64,000 bases of DNA from Pseudeuparius sepicola (lineage: Eukaryota; Arthropoda; Insecta; Coleoptera; Anthribidae), in the NCBI GenBank assembly GCA_963920635.1, contig OY987298.1, positions 60,679,949-60,743,948 on the forward strand, written 5' to 3'. Of the stretch, positions 52,290 to 63,399 are shown piece after piece. How positions within the stretch are numbered: position 1 is the stretch's first letter; every line of letters begins with the position of its first letter. The notes under the pieces are model-generated. The model saw only the letters and a program-made list of their open reading frames with translations. It did not search any database and was not told the origin of the DNA. The translations under genes were made by a program, and so were the position numbers.

Positions 52290-53276
52290 CAGGGTGTCCC
52301 GAAATTAGCCTGCCATAATTTACCAGCGTATTCTACGACCTAAAAAAATGAAAAAAGTTCCTATAAACATGGCCTTAAAAATGCCCCCTAATGGGGCTAT
52401 AGCCCCCGAAAGGGGCAGTTTCACAAACGGTTTTTTCTAACTATTTCCAGAACGAACAAAGATAAAATTCTGAAATTTGGTATGTGATGTACCTGTGAGA
52501 TTTGACATTTGCCGAGATAGGGATAGTTAGAAATTTTTAATCATAGGCGTCCTAAAAGGGGGGTTAAAGGGTTAAAAATGCCCTAAATTTTGTGTGTGTG
52601 CTTTTTCACTAAATTTATTGCGAAGTTATAAAATTTCAGGGTATTCTACGAAAAAATGGTGCTCTTGTTGAACTTTGATAGCGTGCACCGTTTTCGAGTA
52701 AAATCGTATTGAAATTTTTTTGCAGAGGGCCATGAAAATGCGTATTAGAAATTAGCCTGCGATATTTTACCAGCGTGTTCTGCGACCCAAAAAAATGAAA
52801 AAGTTCCTACAAACATGGCCTCAAAAATGCCCCCTAAGAGGGCTATAGCTCCCAAAATGGACACTTTGGCAAACGGTTTTTTCTAAATATTTCCAGAACG
52901 AGCAAAGATAAAATTCTGAAATGTGGTATGTGACATACCTGGGAGAATAAATCATGAAAAAACTGCACAAAATTTTTTTTGGATATTTTTAACCCCTCGA
53001 CCCCCCTTATTTGGGACGCCTATGATGAAGAATGTCAAACTATCTCTACCTCGGTAAACGTCAAATCTCACAGGTACATCACATACCAAATTTCAGAATT
53101 TTATCTTTGTTCGTTCTGCAAATATTTATAGAAACCCGTTTGTGAAACTGCCCCTTTCGGGGGCTATAGCCCCATTAGGGGGCATTTTTAAGGCCATGTT
53201 TATAGGAACTTTTTTCGTTTTTTTAGGTCGTAGAACACGCTGGTAAATTATGGCAGGCTAATTTCGGGACACCCTG
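52290..53276. mobile_element. 987-bp CAGGGTGTCCC element with three repeated arms
   Basis: Left TA|CAGGGTGTCCCGAAATTAGC and right GCTAATTTCGGGACACCCTG|TA. The left arm of about 210 bases (CCTATAAACATGGCCTTAAA, GGGGCTATAGCCCC palindrome, AGATAAAATTCTGAAAT) is mirrored by the right arm and also repeated directly in the middle (about 52748-52945). No transposase is encoded. Likely a composite or foldback MITE. Confidence 0.8.
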
Positions 53277-53278
53277 TA

Positions 53279-55247
53279 TATAGGCGTCGCGGGCGCGCGG
53301 GGCCGGCTGATAGTCGATATGAGAGGCGATAATGAAAAAGCAGAAATTTGCGCCTTTTATATATGTGTTATTGAACAATCTGTAAATACTCAACAAACAT
53401 ATCAAAAATTATTTGTTTTGATCCCAAAACCCACAAAAACCGTCTTTCAATGTAATTTAAACTAATTTGAATGAATTTTGACGCCCGATGACGTATATTC
53501 GAAAAGTCAAAATATGCGCGTGAACTTATCTTATTATTTTAATTATTATATTTGTCATAGTATCGTGGGTCTAAACTAAAATAACGGTCTTTATTGTACG
53601 GTAAAAGCGATTTGGAAACACGGATTTATACCAGAAGGGAAATTTCCCCTTTACGGGTATCTGTTGTAACTTCAAATTAAATTAACAAAAATACTTTTTG
53701 TTGCAGGTATGTGTGACTTCGATCATATAGCCATATGTTTACAATGGTCCAGTGTGGTAAGTAAAGTCTATGTGCTTTAGAAAAGATATTGATGTTTAAC
53801 CACAAATCTACCATATCTGCCAGGTCACTATGTAATCATGTATCAGGTCGATTTTAGTATCATCAAAATTCCTTAAAATATATCTGTTATAGGTGATATA
53901 AAACGAGAAGCACCATGCAGAATGAATTGAATGAAATGAAACTTTGCGAAGCATCATCTATATTATTAAGCTGCACTGCAGAATTTGAATAACTGTGAAG
54001 GGTTGTCGGATGTCTTTAATTAAAATTAAGCCAGTATCACATACGTTAAATTCATTATACGCCATCCTTTGCCTTAATATGCCATTGTTTAACTTTTCCA
54101 GGATTCCCTTCTGTTCCTAGATATTTCACATTGTATAAAATATCTCCCAGGCTTAAACGAATTCTGTGCCAACTTGCACCTGGTTGCTTAATGTCTTCCG
54201 CTTCTCTGCTAAAGTTAGCGACAAATTATGAAAATTATTAGATACGTTAGTTAAATAGAGAAACTTATGTTGAAGTGAACGAATATTATACCTTAGATCT
54301 ACAAAGTTGAATTCAGTTAGAAAACTTCGACCACTCATGCATATATTATATGAATGAGGAGAACGTTAGCGATAATTTCAAGGAGCTTTAGAATGTTAGT
54401 TTGACATTGTTGTCAAAAAATGTACTGCAAGCAGTGGCAAACAAAACACAAAATTAAGAGTACCTACAAAATGTGCAAATACGCACCCAACAAAACCAAA
54501 ATGCTCCCACTGTTTAGAGGAGCTGTTCGAAAATGCAACCGACAACTTGCGAATACATGTTCGCGAAAAGTTCTACTCGTTTTGCTAAAACAAAGTGAGT
54601 GGAACCACAGAAGAGACATCTATCAGGCAGTGTCAGAACGTAGCCACATATAGAAAATCTGTAAAAATGCCTCTTACCGTATAGTGTTGCGAATCCACAA
54701 TATCACAGGGGTTGGGTTAGTAGACAATGCAAGATTGGCCGCTGTCCACTAAACATTGTATTGTAAATAATAGTGATCATAATAGTCAGGCTGTTTTCTC
54801 GCTTAGAAAAACTAATAGAAACCCAAAGCGCAATATGAATCGCGGTGTAGACGTCGTTACGATTTGGTAGTGTTACCGGTAGCAATATTCTCGAGTAGTT
54901 AATTTAGAAATTACGACAAATATGTGTGTGGAAATTCGCGAAAATTCCTCTAGTAAATGCTGGTGCTTGTGATGTGAAACAACATTTAGTTAAAGTGTTT
55001 GAGATGAGAGATAAGTATTTCTCATTTCTTTATTACATTCAACAATAAGATGGAAATGTGGCAACAGCGCTCACGCTGATCATTTGCTTTCAACCAGGAG
55101 CGTCGAGTTACTGACAGTGAATCACCATGTATAACATTTGAGACAAAAATTGCTGCTTACTTGCTCCGTACTTGGTCCTTGGACCCATCCTTTATGGCAC
55201 CTTCATCAGCGACATTCCACATTTTCACACAGTTCAAACTATCCATA
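53279..55247. other. intergenic, no gene seen
   Basis: About 2 kb with only short ORFs (53223-53405, 54153-54338, 54420-54653, 54703-54885). None has a recognisable domain or good splice context. The 77-codon ORF at 54420 reads Cys/Lys-rich (MCKYAPNKTKMLPLF) but matches nothing I know. Confidence 0.35.
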
Positions 55248-55249
55248 TA

Positions 55250-56069
55250 CAGTGTGGATAGAAATTGTGGAATATTGCTAACTTTTTAAATGGCACCGTA
55301 TATGTTTTTTGGTGAAAATTAATTCACTGGAACTTTCTGAATACGATACAATACAATTTTAATGGGTCGTATAAGAAAAAAATACAGAAAAAAATAAGTT
55401 TTGTATTATGCTATTGACAATGTTTATCAAAATAATTAATAACATCAAGTTAGCCATGACAAAATCAGAACAATGCGAAACTGTCACTAGCTGTCAGTTG
55501 CTTGTAATTATTGTGTGCATTGTTACAGTAAACCTACTTTTTTACTCAATTTTCTGTGTACTTAAGTACTTAGTAAGTTATAATGGCGCATGAATTAAAT
55601 GAAACGGAAAGAATACATATAACACACTAAGTACTTAAGTACACAGAAAATAGAGTAAAAAAGTACGTTTAATGTAACAATGTAGACAGTTACACAGCTA
55701 GTGACAGTTTCGCGTTGTTCTGACGTTAGCATTGCTAACTTGATTTTAATAATTATTATTTTGATAAACATTGTCAATAGCATAATAGAAAACTTAATTT
55801 TTTTGTACTTTTTCTTACGAGACTTCAATAAAATTCTATTGTGTCGTATTCAGAAAGTTCCAATGTATTAATTTTCACCAAAAAAATATGGTGCCATTTA
55901 AAAAATTTAAATCGGTTACCATGGCAACCACATTTTTTGTGCTTAGAAAGATTGCTGGATATCACTAAACGGGAAATAATTTCTCCTAACACTTTTATTA
56001 AAACATGTTTTTGATATGAGGAATATTTTAAGAAATATAAGCAATATTCCACAGTTTATATCCACACTG
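55250..56069. mobile_element. 820-bp foldback, CAGTGTGGATA ends
   Basis: TA|CAGTGTGGATAGAAATTGTG at the left pairs with CACAGTTTATATCCACACTG|TA at the right. The arms continue for over 350 bases (ATTATGCTATTGACAATGTT / AACATTGTCAATAGCATAAT, GTACTTAAGTACTTAGT near the centre). Almost the whole element is a hairpin. ORFs within are mirror images of each other. Confidence 0.78.
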
Positions 56070-56071
56070 TA

Positions 56072-57283
56072 TATGCCAATTTCAGTATTCGGCCTGCCAC
56101 AATCAGTATGTAGGTACGTCACCTACTCACACAGGAACCTCCAGTCTTCCGTCGAAAACCGAACGATATGTTTCGAAAGCAAACTACTTATCCATATCTA
56201 TACCTATACCTAATTTGCTATATAGATTTCATTTGTTAAATGATGTCGTTATTAATATTGTGATAAATCACTGGATTATTGGCCTCTATTTCGTCTAGTT
56301 CTCTATACGTGAAAAGGGTAAAACTTGTAGTCTTAGCCAAAACTTCAAGTTTCACCCTTTTCGTCGTATTCTCATATTCCACTTTAAGATATGGACTTTT
56401 CCTCCGTTTCTCTATCTGTGTTTATGCCAATGATTTCTTTCTGCAAATAATAACGACCTAAGTAAAATATTCCGAGTATCATACAAACGTTTTACTACTC
56501 CGTTCAGAACGAAATGTTACGATTTGAATCAAAATTTAAATATCGTCCACTTTTAGTATTTTTGCCGTAAACTTAGGCTTAAATATTTTCGTTCGATTTA
56601 GTGACCCATTATACTAGTTTATTAATATAATTTATAGTTCATTTCATTTTTATAACTGTTTCAATGCGAAAACTCAATTAAGCGGCCAATAAGAGCATTA
56701 TAAACTCTATAACGAAGCGAGTTATTAATAAAATGTTATATGTAATGAAATAAATCTACCTAGATTAAAAAAAACTTATAATGCTATAATATACAGTGTG
56801 ATCCAAACTCGACTCCTTTTAACTTTTTTTAAAGAGGCATCGTGACAAGAAGTGGCATTGATCTAGCAAAAATTTTAGCCATTACAAATAAATTTTTAAA
56901 AGCGGCGAATGACGTCGAAACGCCGCTGAATATATTTTTGCCCAATGAAATCCAAATGATATGCCACTATTGGAATGTTATCAATTTTGTCACTATTTTT
57001 TCAATGGCAAATTTCTCTAATCCTTTTGGTTTACCCTGTAAGAGACAGATACGACAAGCGAAAGAGAGAAAATTTTATATACATATAGGTACCTACTTAC
57101 AATCATGATTTTAATTTCATTTTTGAGTAACTTTCCTCAATAAATGTTTACCATGTCTTTTACAGGGTGCTAATGAAAGTCAAAAAAAATGTCCATATTA
57201 AAATATACCTAATAAGAAGTCACCCACCTGTACAACTTCAAAACAAAAATCACTTTAGATTTTGTGAAAACGTGTTCATTATC
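56072..57283. other. intergenic, no gene seen
   Basis: ACAGTGTGATCCAAACTCGA at 56800 and CAGGGTGCTAATGAAAGTC at 57164 are single CAGNGTG-type termini, possibly framing a decayed element of about 360 bases. A small hairpin GTGAAAAGGGTAAAACTTG...CAAGTTTCACCCTTTTC lies at 56308-56362. No gene. Confidence 0.35.
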
Positions 57284-57822
57284 CAGTAGCGTAGCATGCT
57301 AGGGAAATTAGCTGCGTCGCCCCGTGGCCCCGCGAATTAGGGGCCCCTTAATCCTCGACATTCCTGTTGTACTTTACAACAATTCTCTCGGGAAATAAGT
57401 TTTTTTTTTAATCGCCAAAAAGGCGAAAACATTTATTGAAATTTCACGTAATCTCTTTTAAATATATTCCTTTATACATCGGTGAATAACACTCAAGTAT
57501 TTTTTTGTGACCGACGCAACTTCGCTCGTCGGTCGAGTATTCCCAGACACAGATTCGTTTTGCTCAACACTCTGCTGTAGCGATTATTATTATGTTACTT
57601 GTATAATATATTAAAATTAATCCTTAGTAAAATCCTTGTTAAAAATAAGTAAGAAACCATCCCCATTGCGAGCTTTCTAACGGGGGTCAGTGTGATCTTT
57701 TGGTTGGATGAATACACAAAATGCAAGGAATAACCTTAAAAAAATAATTATATACCTACAAGAGGGAGGGCCCCCATGGAGGGTTCTGCAGCTGGGCCCC
57801 AAGAACCATAGCTACGCTATTT
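57284..57822. mobile_element. hAT-like MITE, 539 bp
   Basis: CAGTAGCGTAGCATGC at the left and ATAGCTACGCTATTT at the right form an imperfect TIR of the CAGTGGCGTAGC type known from hAT MITEs. TCATTATC / TCATCATC flank it, an 8-bp duplication with one mismatch. Subterminal GGGGCCCC / GGGCCCC blocks occur on both sides. Old copy. Confidence 0.6.
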
Positions 57823-58001
57823 TCATCATCTGGGTTCTAAAATGAAAAGGTATAGTTCTTGCCAGTTGTTGTACATGACATATACAGGGTGAGTCAGAAT
57901 GTATGGTAAATACTTTAAAGCGGTGTTCGGCAGGTGGTTTTAAAGGGGGTCTTTTATATAACATTTTTCGATTTGGGCTCTTGCCAAGTTATTCGGGTCT
58001 A

Positions 58002-58815
58002 CAGGGTGACCCAAAAGTATTTTTTTTTATTTATATCTAGATAACGGCGCTACTTAAAATGAAATTTGGTATGTGTTATATACTAACTGGAAGACGGCTT
58101 AGAGTAGTTTATTCATTTACACAGTGCCCTAAAAAGGGTAAAAACTAACAAACCAAAAAGCCCTATTACTTTTTTTGCTCAAACTTTTTTGAGGTTATCT
58201 TTTTGGTCTTGCAGGTACATCATTTCAGTGTATCTTTTCATTTTGCAACAAAAGTGTACTCTTGTTTCATAACGATAAAATCAACCCTTTGCGTTGAAAT
58301 TGGCAAAACGTGCCCCAAAAACTTCAACATTCGAAACATAAAATTTTTAACTACCGCTTTCAAACGTTACAGTTCGACTGTACAGTCAAAATAAGAAAAA
58401 AATATCAATTGGACATTGGTCAAAACAGCATTGGTTTTCTTGAAATAGGGTGTTCAAATTTTGTTAAATTCAATCCTTTCCATTTTGAAAGCTAATAAGT
58501 TTTGGTACATTGTTCATAGGATTTTTTTCTCAGTTTAAATGGTACAGTTGATGTGTAACGTTTGAAAGCGGTAGGTAAAAATTTTATGTTTCGAATGTTG
58601 AAGCTAACAGGTGTTTTGGGGCACGTTTTGCCAATTTCAACGCAAACGGTTGATTTTATCGTTATGAAACAAGAGTACACTGAAATGATGGACCTGCAAG
58701 ACCAAAAAGATAACCTCAAAAAAGTTTGAGCAAAACAATTAATAGGGGTTGTTAGTTTTTACCCTTTTACTGTGAAAATGAATAAACTACCCGAAGGCGT
58801 CTTCCAGTATAGTCG
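58002..58815. repeat. family-B-related foldback element
   Basis: The left arm (about 58080-58340) and right arm (about 58590-58815) pair: ATACTAACTGGAAGACGGCTT against AAGGCGTCTTCCAGTAT, GGGTAAAAACTAACAA against TTGTTAGTTTTTACCC, and TTGAGGTTATCTTTTTGGTC against GACCAAAAAGATAACCTCAA. The inner core (TTGGTCTTGCAGGTACATCA, GAAATTGGCAAAACGTGCCC) is shared with family B at 4074 and 21099. CAGGGTGACCC near 58003 is a likely left terminus. Another CAGGGTGAGTCAG lies at 57885. Confidence 0.65.
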
Positions 58816-59108
58816 GGGAGCTGAGTGACAGAAAAATGCAACAGTTTTAGGAAGGCTGGTTTTTTGATACAGTGTAGTATTTAGGGTGTATAAGAATAGC
58901 CTTGCCGTCAGTCAGCCAGTTTCGTTAGCGTCTGGCGCAGGGGCGGCTTCAAAGTTGTAAAAAAAACAACTATGTCGCAACTGTTTTAGAAAATCTAAAA
59001 CTTGGTTTATTTAGTAGCAAAACAACCAAACAACGAGGTGGATGTAGTCAGCCTTGAAAATATTGCAACGGGCCGCGTCAGCAGCGCTTCAAACTCATAA
59101 AAAATATA
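58816..59108. other. intergenic, no gene seen
   Basis: Nothing recognised. Confidence 0.4.
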
Positions 59109-59835
59109 CAGGGTGTCTCACCACGAATTGCATCGATCGATATCACAAAAAGTAGGTAACCATAGATTTTTTTTGAAAATTTGGCAGCTGACCAATGTCA
59201 ATGAGTACTATTCATTTAAAGTATTTTAAAAATGGCGGCACTTCCGGTTATACCGGAAGTCGATGACAACTTCGTCATTTTAAATGGAACACCCTATATT
59301 TTATTGCATTTTTGGATTCTACGAAAAATTTTAGGTACATTTCATGTATCATGTCCTATACCTAAATTAAACCGTTTTTGAGATATTTGCCATTTTAGAG
59401 AAAAAATGACAGATGCAGACCCGTACTTAATTGACAGTTTCTTCATAACGGCTACATATTTCTTAACGCGCTCTTGGCATTTTGCAGTCAAAGGCTTGGT
59501 GCAGAGAAATACCATAAAGAAAGTTTCCGATCTTGTACAGGGAGCTCACAAAAAATTATTCAAATATTAATTTAAAAAATGCCAAAAACTCAAAATTTTC
59601 AAATAGAAACCCCCATTTTTTTGTTGTAGCCGTATTCAGCACAAAAAATTAGGGCAAGTTTGTGTTTGGTTCCCTATACCTAAATGTTAGCATTTTCGAT
59701 TTATTTACAAAAAACTAATTTTCCACTTCTTCATCAAGGGGGCGTTTTCTTAAGTTTGATGAATCTAGTTGGCCATGGCTGATTATACGATTGTCAGAGA
59801 ACGAAGAAATGTCAAGTGCCGGCACGGTTAAATTA
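59109..59835 (+). repeat. family-A CAGGGTG element, copy 3
   Basis: TA|CAGGGTGTCTCACCACGAAT, then the TTCCGGTTATACCGGAAGTC palindrome, AATGGAACACCCTATA, ACAGATGCAGACC, AAACCCCCATTTTTTT and GTTAAATTACACAA in the same order as 1227-1985. Confidence 0.65.
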
Positions 59836-59958
59836 CACAAACGAAGAGTATTCAAATTTATTTATTATTTATGGAGAATGCAACAGACTTATATCGAGAA
59901 CTTCTAATACCTACATTTGCTGATAATAAATAAATTTATATATTAAATAGAGGGTGAG

Positions 59959-59986
59959 AATTATTATTATTATTATTATTATTATT
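59959..59986. repeat. (ATT)n microsatellite
   Basis: About nine uninterrupted TTA/ATT triplets just left of the transposase relic's last codons. Confidence 0.9.
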
Positions 59987-60618
59987 TGAAATTTGGTAGG
60001 TACATGTAATTTTGCCTACGATAGGACAGTCGATATTCAATAAAGTGTAAAGTTCCCAATCCTTTGGCTGACATACAACCCCTCACCATGATGCCCTGTG
60101 GAAACTTTATGGTCCTTTTGAGGCAATCCTTATGGAATGCTTTTGTTTTTTCCCGAATCACACGCTTTCGGTAATCTCTCACACAGACATCAAATTTGCT
60201 TTCGTCGCTATAGATAACTTTGTCCCAGTCATGTTTGGTCCACGAAAACTTTGATTTGGCCCAAATGTAAGGATTCCTTTTTTGAGTTTCCGTCAAAAAT
60301 GGTTTTTCTTTGGCCTACGAGTTAAAAATAGAAAATTTATACCGCAAAGAAATACCTATCAAACATACATTATAAAAACTAAGACCGCTCTTGTGGATAT
60401 AGCATTTGCGACAGCATTCTCTGGAAACATTCATCTCAGTTTCTCTATTCCACCTTGAGTTACGCAGTTACTTCTCGTGGTGTATATTTCTTCTTCCTGA
60501 CTTACATATTCTTAGGTACACTTCTTTCAAAAACAGCTTTTGGGCGGCCTGAGCTTTTACCACGAACATCAAGAATACTGGCAGTTACGCCATATTTTTT
60601 TAATTATATATTAAAAAC

Positions 60619-61231
60619 TCTTTTGTGTTCTTCCTGCATGGTAGTTATAGATCATTTAAATAAAATATCCTGTGTACTCTACCAAAGTGTATTCAAATAC
60701 GACAAGCAAAAATTTTCTTGAAAATTATGTTCTGAATACGGCTTTATCTCGTCAACTTCAATATGAACACATATTCATCAAAGTCAAACAAAATTAAAAG
60801 GTTAATTTATAAAAATGTTGTGGAGGATGTAATTTTTCGGTATAAAATTTTCTTTAAAGAGATGTTTCATAGGAGGCTGCATGTTAGCCCATTTGCTAAC
60901 ATGTAGCCCATTTGCTAACATGTAGCCTCCTATGAAACATCTCTTTTAAGAAAATTTTATACTGAAAAATTACATCCTCCACAACAAATTTGTTTGACTT
61001 TAATGAATATGAATATGTTTCACTTTGATGAATATGTGTTCATATTGAAGTTGACGAGATAACATAATTTTCAAGAAATTGTTATGCTTCAAAAATACTC
61101 AAAAATTTTAAAATGTATCTGAAGATGGCATAAATTTCCGAAACGTACGTTGTACAATAAAAATTATAAGAAAATATTTGCTTGTCGTATTTGAATACAC
61201 TTTGGTAGAGTACCCAGGATATTTTATTTAA
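60619..61231. mobile_element. Penelope-like palindromic insertion, copy 2
   Basis: After a 35-base unpaired leader, the left arm from 60654 (ATTTAAATAAAATATCC, TACCAAAGTGTATTCAAATA, ATCTCGTCAACTTCAATATG, AGAGATGTTTCATAGGAGGC) is matched in reverse by the right arm ending at 61233. The centre has two AGCCCATTTGCTAACATGT repeats. A segment of about 100 bases with a hammerhead-like core occurs only in the right arm. Leader length, inverted repeat and 13-bp direct repeat all parallel the insertion at 23960-24424. Confidence 0.5.
61119..61146 (+). ncRNA. hammerhead-like core, degenerate
   Basis: CTGAAGA (CUGANGA), then TGGCATAAATTTCC with poor stem II, then GAAACGTACG. The first and last core boxes fit the hammerhead consensus but stem II is weak. 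Confidence 0.3.
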
Positions 61232-61357
61232 ATATATTAAAAACATTAGTTGTTGCTATAGTCGATTCACTGGAACTTTCACGCATTGTTTTCCCTTTAT
61301 GGTCTGATGAATAATAATTTTTTGCACTTTTGGATCGGTCGGTTTTCCACGTACCAT

Positions 61358-62234
61358 TATTGTGTTTTATTCGTAATAAAACCGACAATACCTATATACC
61401 TACTTACCTTAATTATTAATACTCAAATGACGTGTGAAAATTTTTGTTGACATTCCAAATCCTCCTTCGCGTCAGGCTGATAAAACTCAAGAAACGTGAG
61501 GAAAAGCAAAACATGTTCCAATATTTAGTTGTCAGCATTTTTCAAATATCAAACAATTAATTAAATATATAGTAATCAACAAAAATATATAATTAAACCT
61601 TAAAAATAGATCCGTACATCATAAAAAATGTTGCTAATTTCATATTTACAATTAAAAATTAGAATAAAAGAATTTCGGTAAAATGGCATTTTATTAGCAA
61701 AGTAACTGCTTGTTCCAACATATAGTAATGTTAGGGCTCGTAGTGCATAAGTAGAGAGTGTTCGGTTAGGAGAGAGTGCAACGGTATGAATTATGACATG
61801 TGTTAAAACGGGTCCTAAAATTTTTTAGCTGAATGTTCTAAACGGCTTGATCGATTTCGACGATTTTTTTTGTTTTTGCCCATAGGTATATTGTTCTCCC
61901 ACAAGTATACTCGTATATAATGCAATGTCGGCAACCTCTAGAGAGCGCCATTAATGGACAGCAATCTATTTTATTATAAGCAGAACTTTTTTCGCACATT
62001 TATTTTTAAATTAATTTAAAGCACTTTTTAGAAAATTTAATTCTCTACACAAAACTATTCCAATATATTTAGCCATCATGCACGTATCCACGCACATTAA
62101 AATCTAGTTACTTGTTTGTTTTAAAGGTGTTGTTTTATGTGTAATCATTATTAATTTCATTGAAGAAACACTTAACTCCTTTTCTTGGTTTAAGATAATA
62201 TATCCCCGAAATGAAACGTTACTTCTTTCATATA
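61358..62234. other. intergenic, no gene seen
   Basis: AT-rich, nothing recognised. Confidence 0.4.
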
Positions 62235-62235
62235 T

Positions 62236-63374
62236 TGTCACAACCGGAATTGTGACCGGGGATGAGCATCAGAGGTAGTTCAATAATTATTGAGACATAT
62301 ATTTAAACAAAACTAAAAATATTTATTTATACCTTGTACGGTCATACAATCATTTCCCAGAATGGAGAAATATGGAACAGTTACATTATAAGATAATGCT
62401 TGTTACTGCTCGGTCCAATATCTCGCTTACCGACCAGGGGGAAATCTCCGGCTGTCAACCAGAGTATCTCGTCATCGTCCGGAAGAGTATCCTATATCGT
62501 CGTTCCGTGGGGTTGAGGAGTGCTCCTGGAACCAATCGTCGATCACGGTAACCCAAAATGGCGACCGCCGGTTGTTAAACCTTTAGTGGAAACCGAGTCA
62601 GTACTCCGCAGTCAATCGCCCCATATGGTTCGATATGCCATTAACGGAAAAGTTGGATTTGCAATTTAGCAATAATTTTGAGGTTTATGAACCTCCCGAA
62701 ATTGTTCAAAAATACGTTAGGACCCGAACTTATTTTATCTGGTTGACAAGATAAGAACCACGTATACCTATGTTATGGTATGTTTATGGCTCCAAATCAC
62801 ATCTATCTATACACTGCTGTTCGCTGCTTTCGCCTCATTTAGCTTTAGAGCCCACAATAGCACTATAAACCTCCACTCTAAGCAAGAGCCTGAAAACCTG
62901 ACTTCAGATAGAATTCGTATTCGTTTCGCACCGCTCGTTTAGCGGAGTTATATAGGTCACCCTCACCACCGTATACTCGTAAAGTATACTCTCTCGTCGC
63001 CAAACCTTTTAATTTAGAACCTGTATTAAATCAACCAAAATTGCCCCATAAGGCCCCAACGTAGGTTAGCATAAGTATTCATCACAGAAACGCTAATAAA
63101 ACGCTGCATGTAAAGCGTTGTTTAAGTTTGAAGAACGGTCTTAAAGCTTCTCTCCTTCCTATAACTAAGGAAATACCGGCTAAACTAAAAATAGCGAAAC
63201 TAATATTTTGCATTTGCATATCTCAAAGTTAATTGAACATAAATCGAATATAACTGTTTGAATAAAAAACCTTCAAAGGAAAAACCTGATACCTATTTCC
63301 CATAACATCAAAAGCAGTATTGGGACAGATTAAACATTGACGCAGAAACATTTATATAAATATAACTATCAGAC
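62236..63374. other. intergenic, possible LTR end at 62236
   Basis: TGTCACAACCGGAATTGTGA is LTR-terminus-like in sequence, and an AATAAA-type signal lies on the minus strand near 62325, but no partner end or target duplication was found. No gene in the remainder. Confidence 0.25.
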
Positions 63375-63399
63375 CGAGGCACACGGGACGTGTGCCTCG
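63375..63399. other. perfect 11-bp stem hairpin
   Basis: CGAGGCACACG, GGA loop, CGTGTGCCTCG. GC-rich in an AT-rich setting, and followed by GACTCTTTTT. It could act as a structured RNA end or be a repeat terminus. Confidence 0.5.

Larger units (their letters stand above)
60606..61244. repeat. 13-bp direct repeat flanking the palindrome
   Basis: ATATATTAAAAAC at 60606-60618 and 61232-61244, bracketing the insertion in the Tc1 relic. Confidence 0.55.
59982..61357 (-). pseudogene. Tc1-like transposase relic, interrupted
   Basis: The minus-strand N-terminus is at 61357 (MVRGKPTDPKVQKIIIHQTI), typical of the first helix-turn-helix. After a 613-bp insertion the gene resumes with KYGVTASILDVRGKSSGRPK near 60590-60530 (the GRPK motif between the two DNA-binding domains) and, from 60296, YIWAKSKFSWTKHDWDKVIY, SDESKFDV (second catalytic Asp), FPQGIMVRGCMSAKGLG and LHFIE. 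The open frame stops before the third catalytic acid. Stops and frame changes lie between 60300 and 60530. It once cut and pasted DNA at TA sites. It is now dead. Whether it belonged to any of the nearby CAGGGTG elements, which also use TA, is unproven. Confidence 0.75.
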
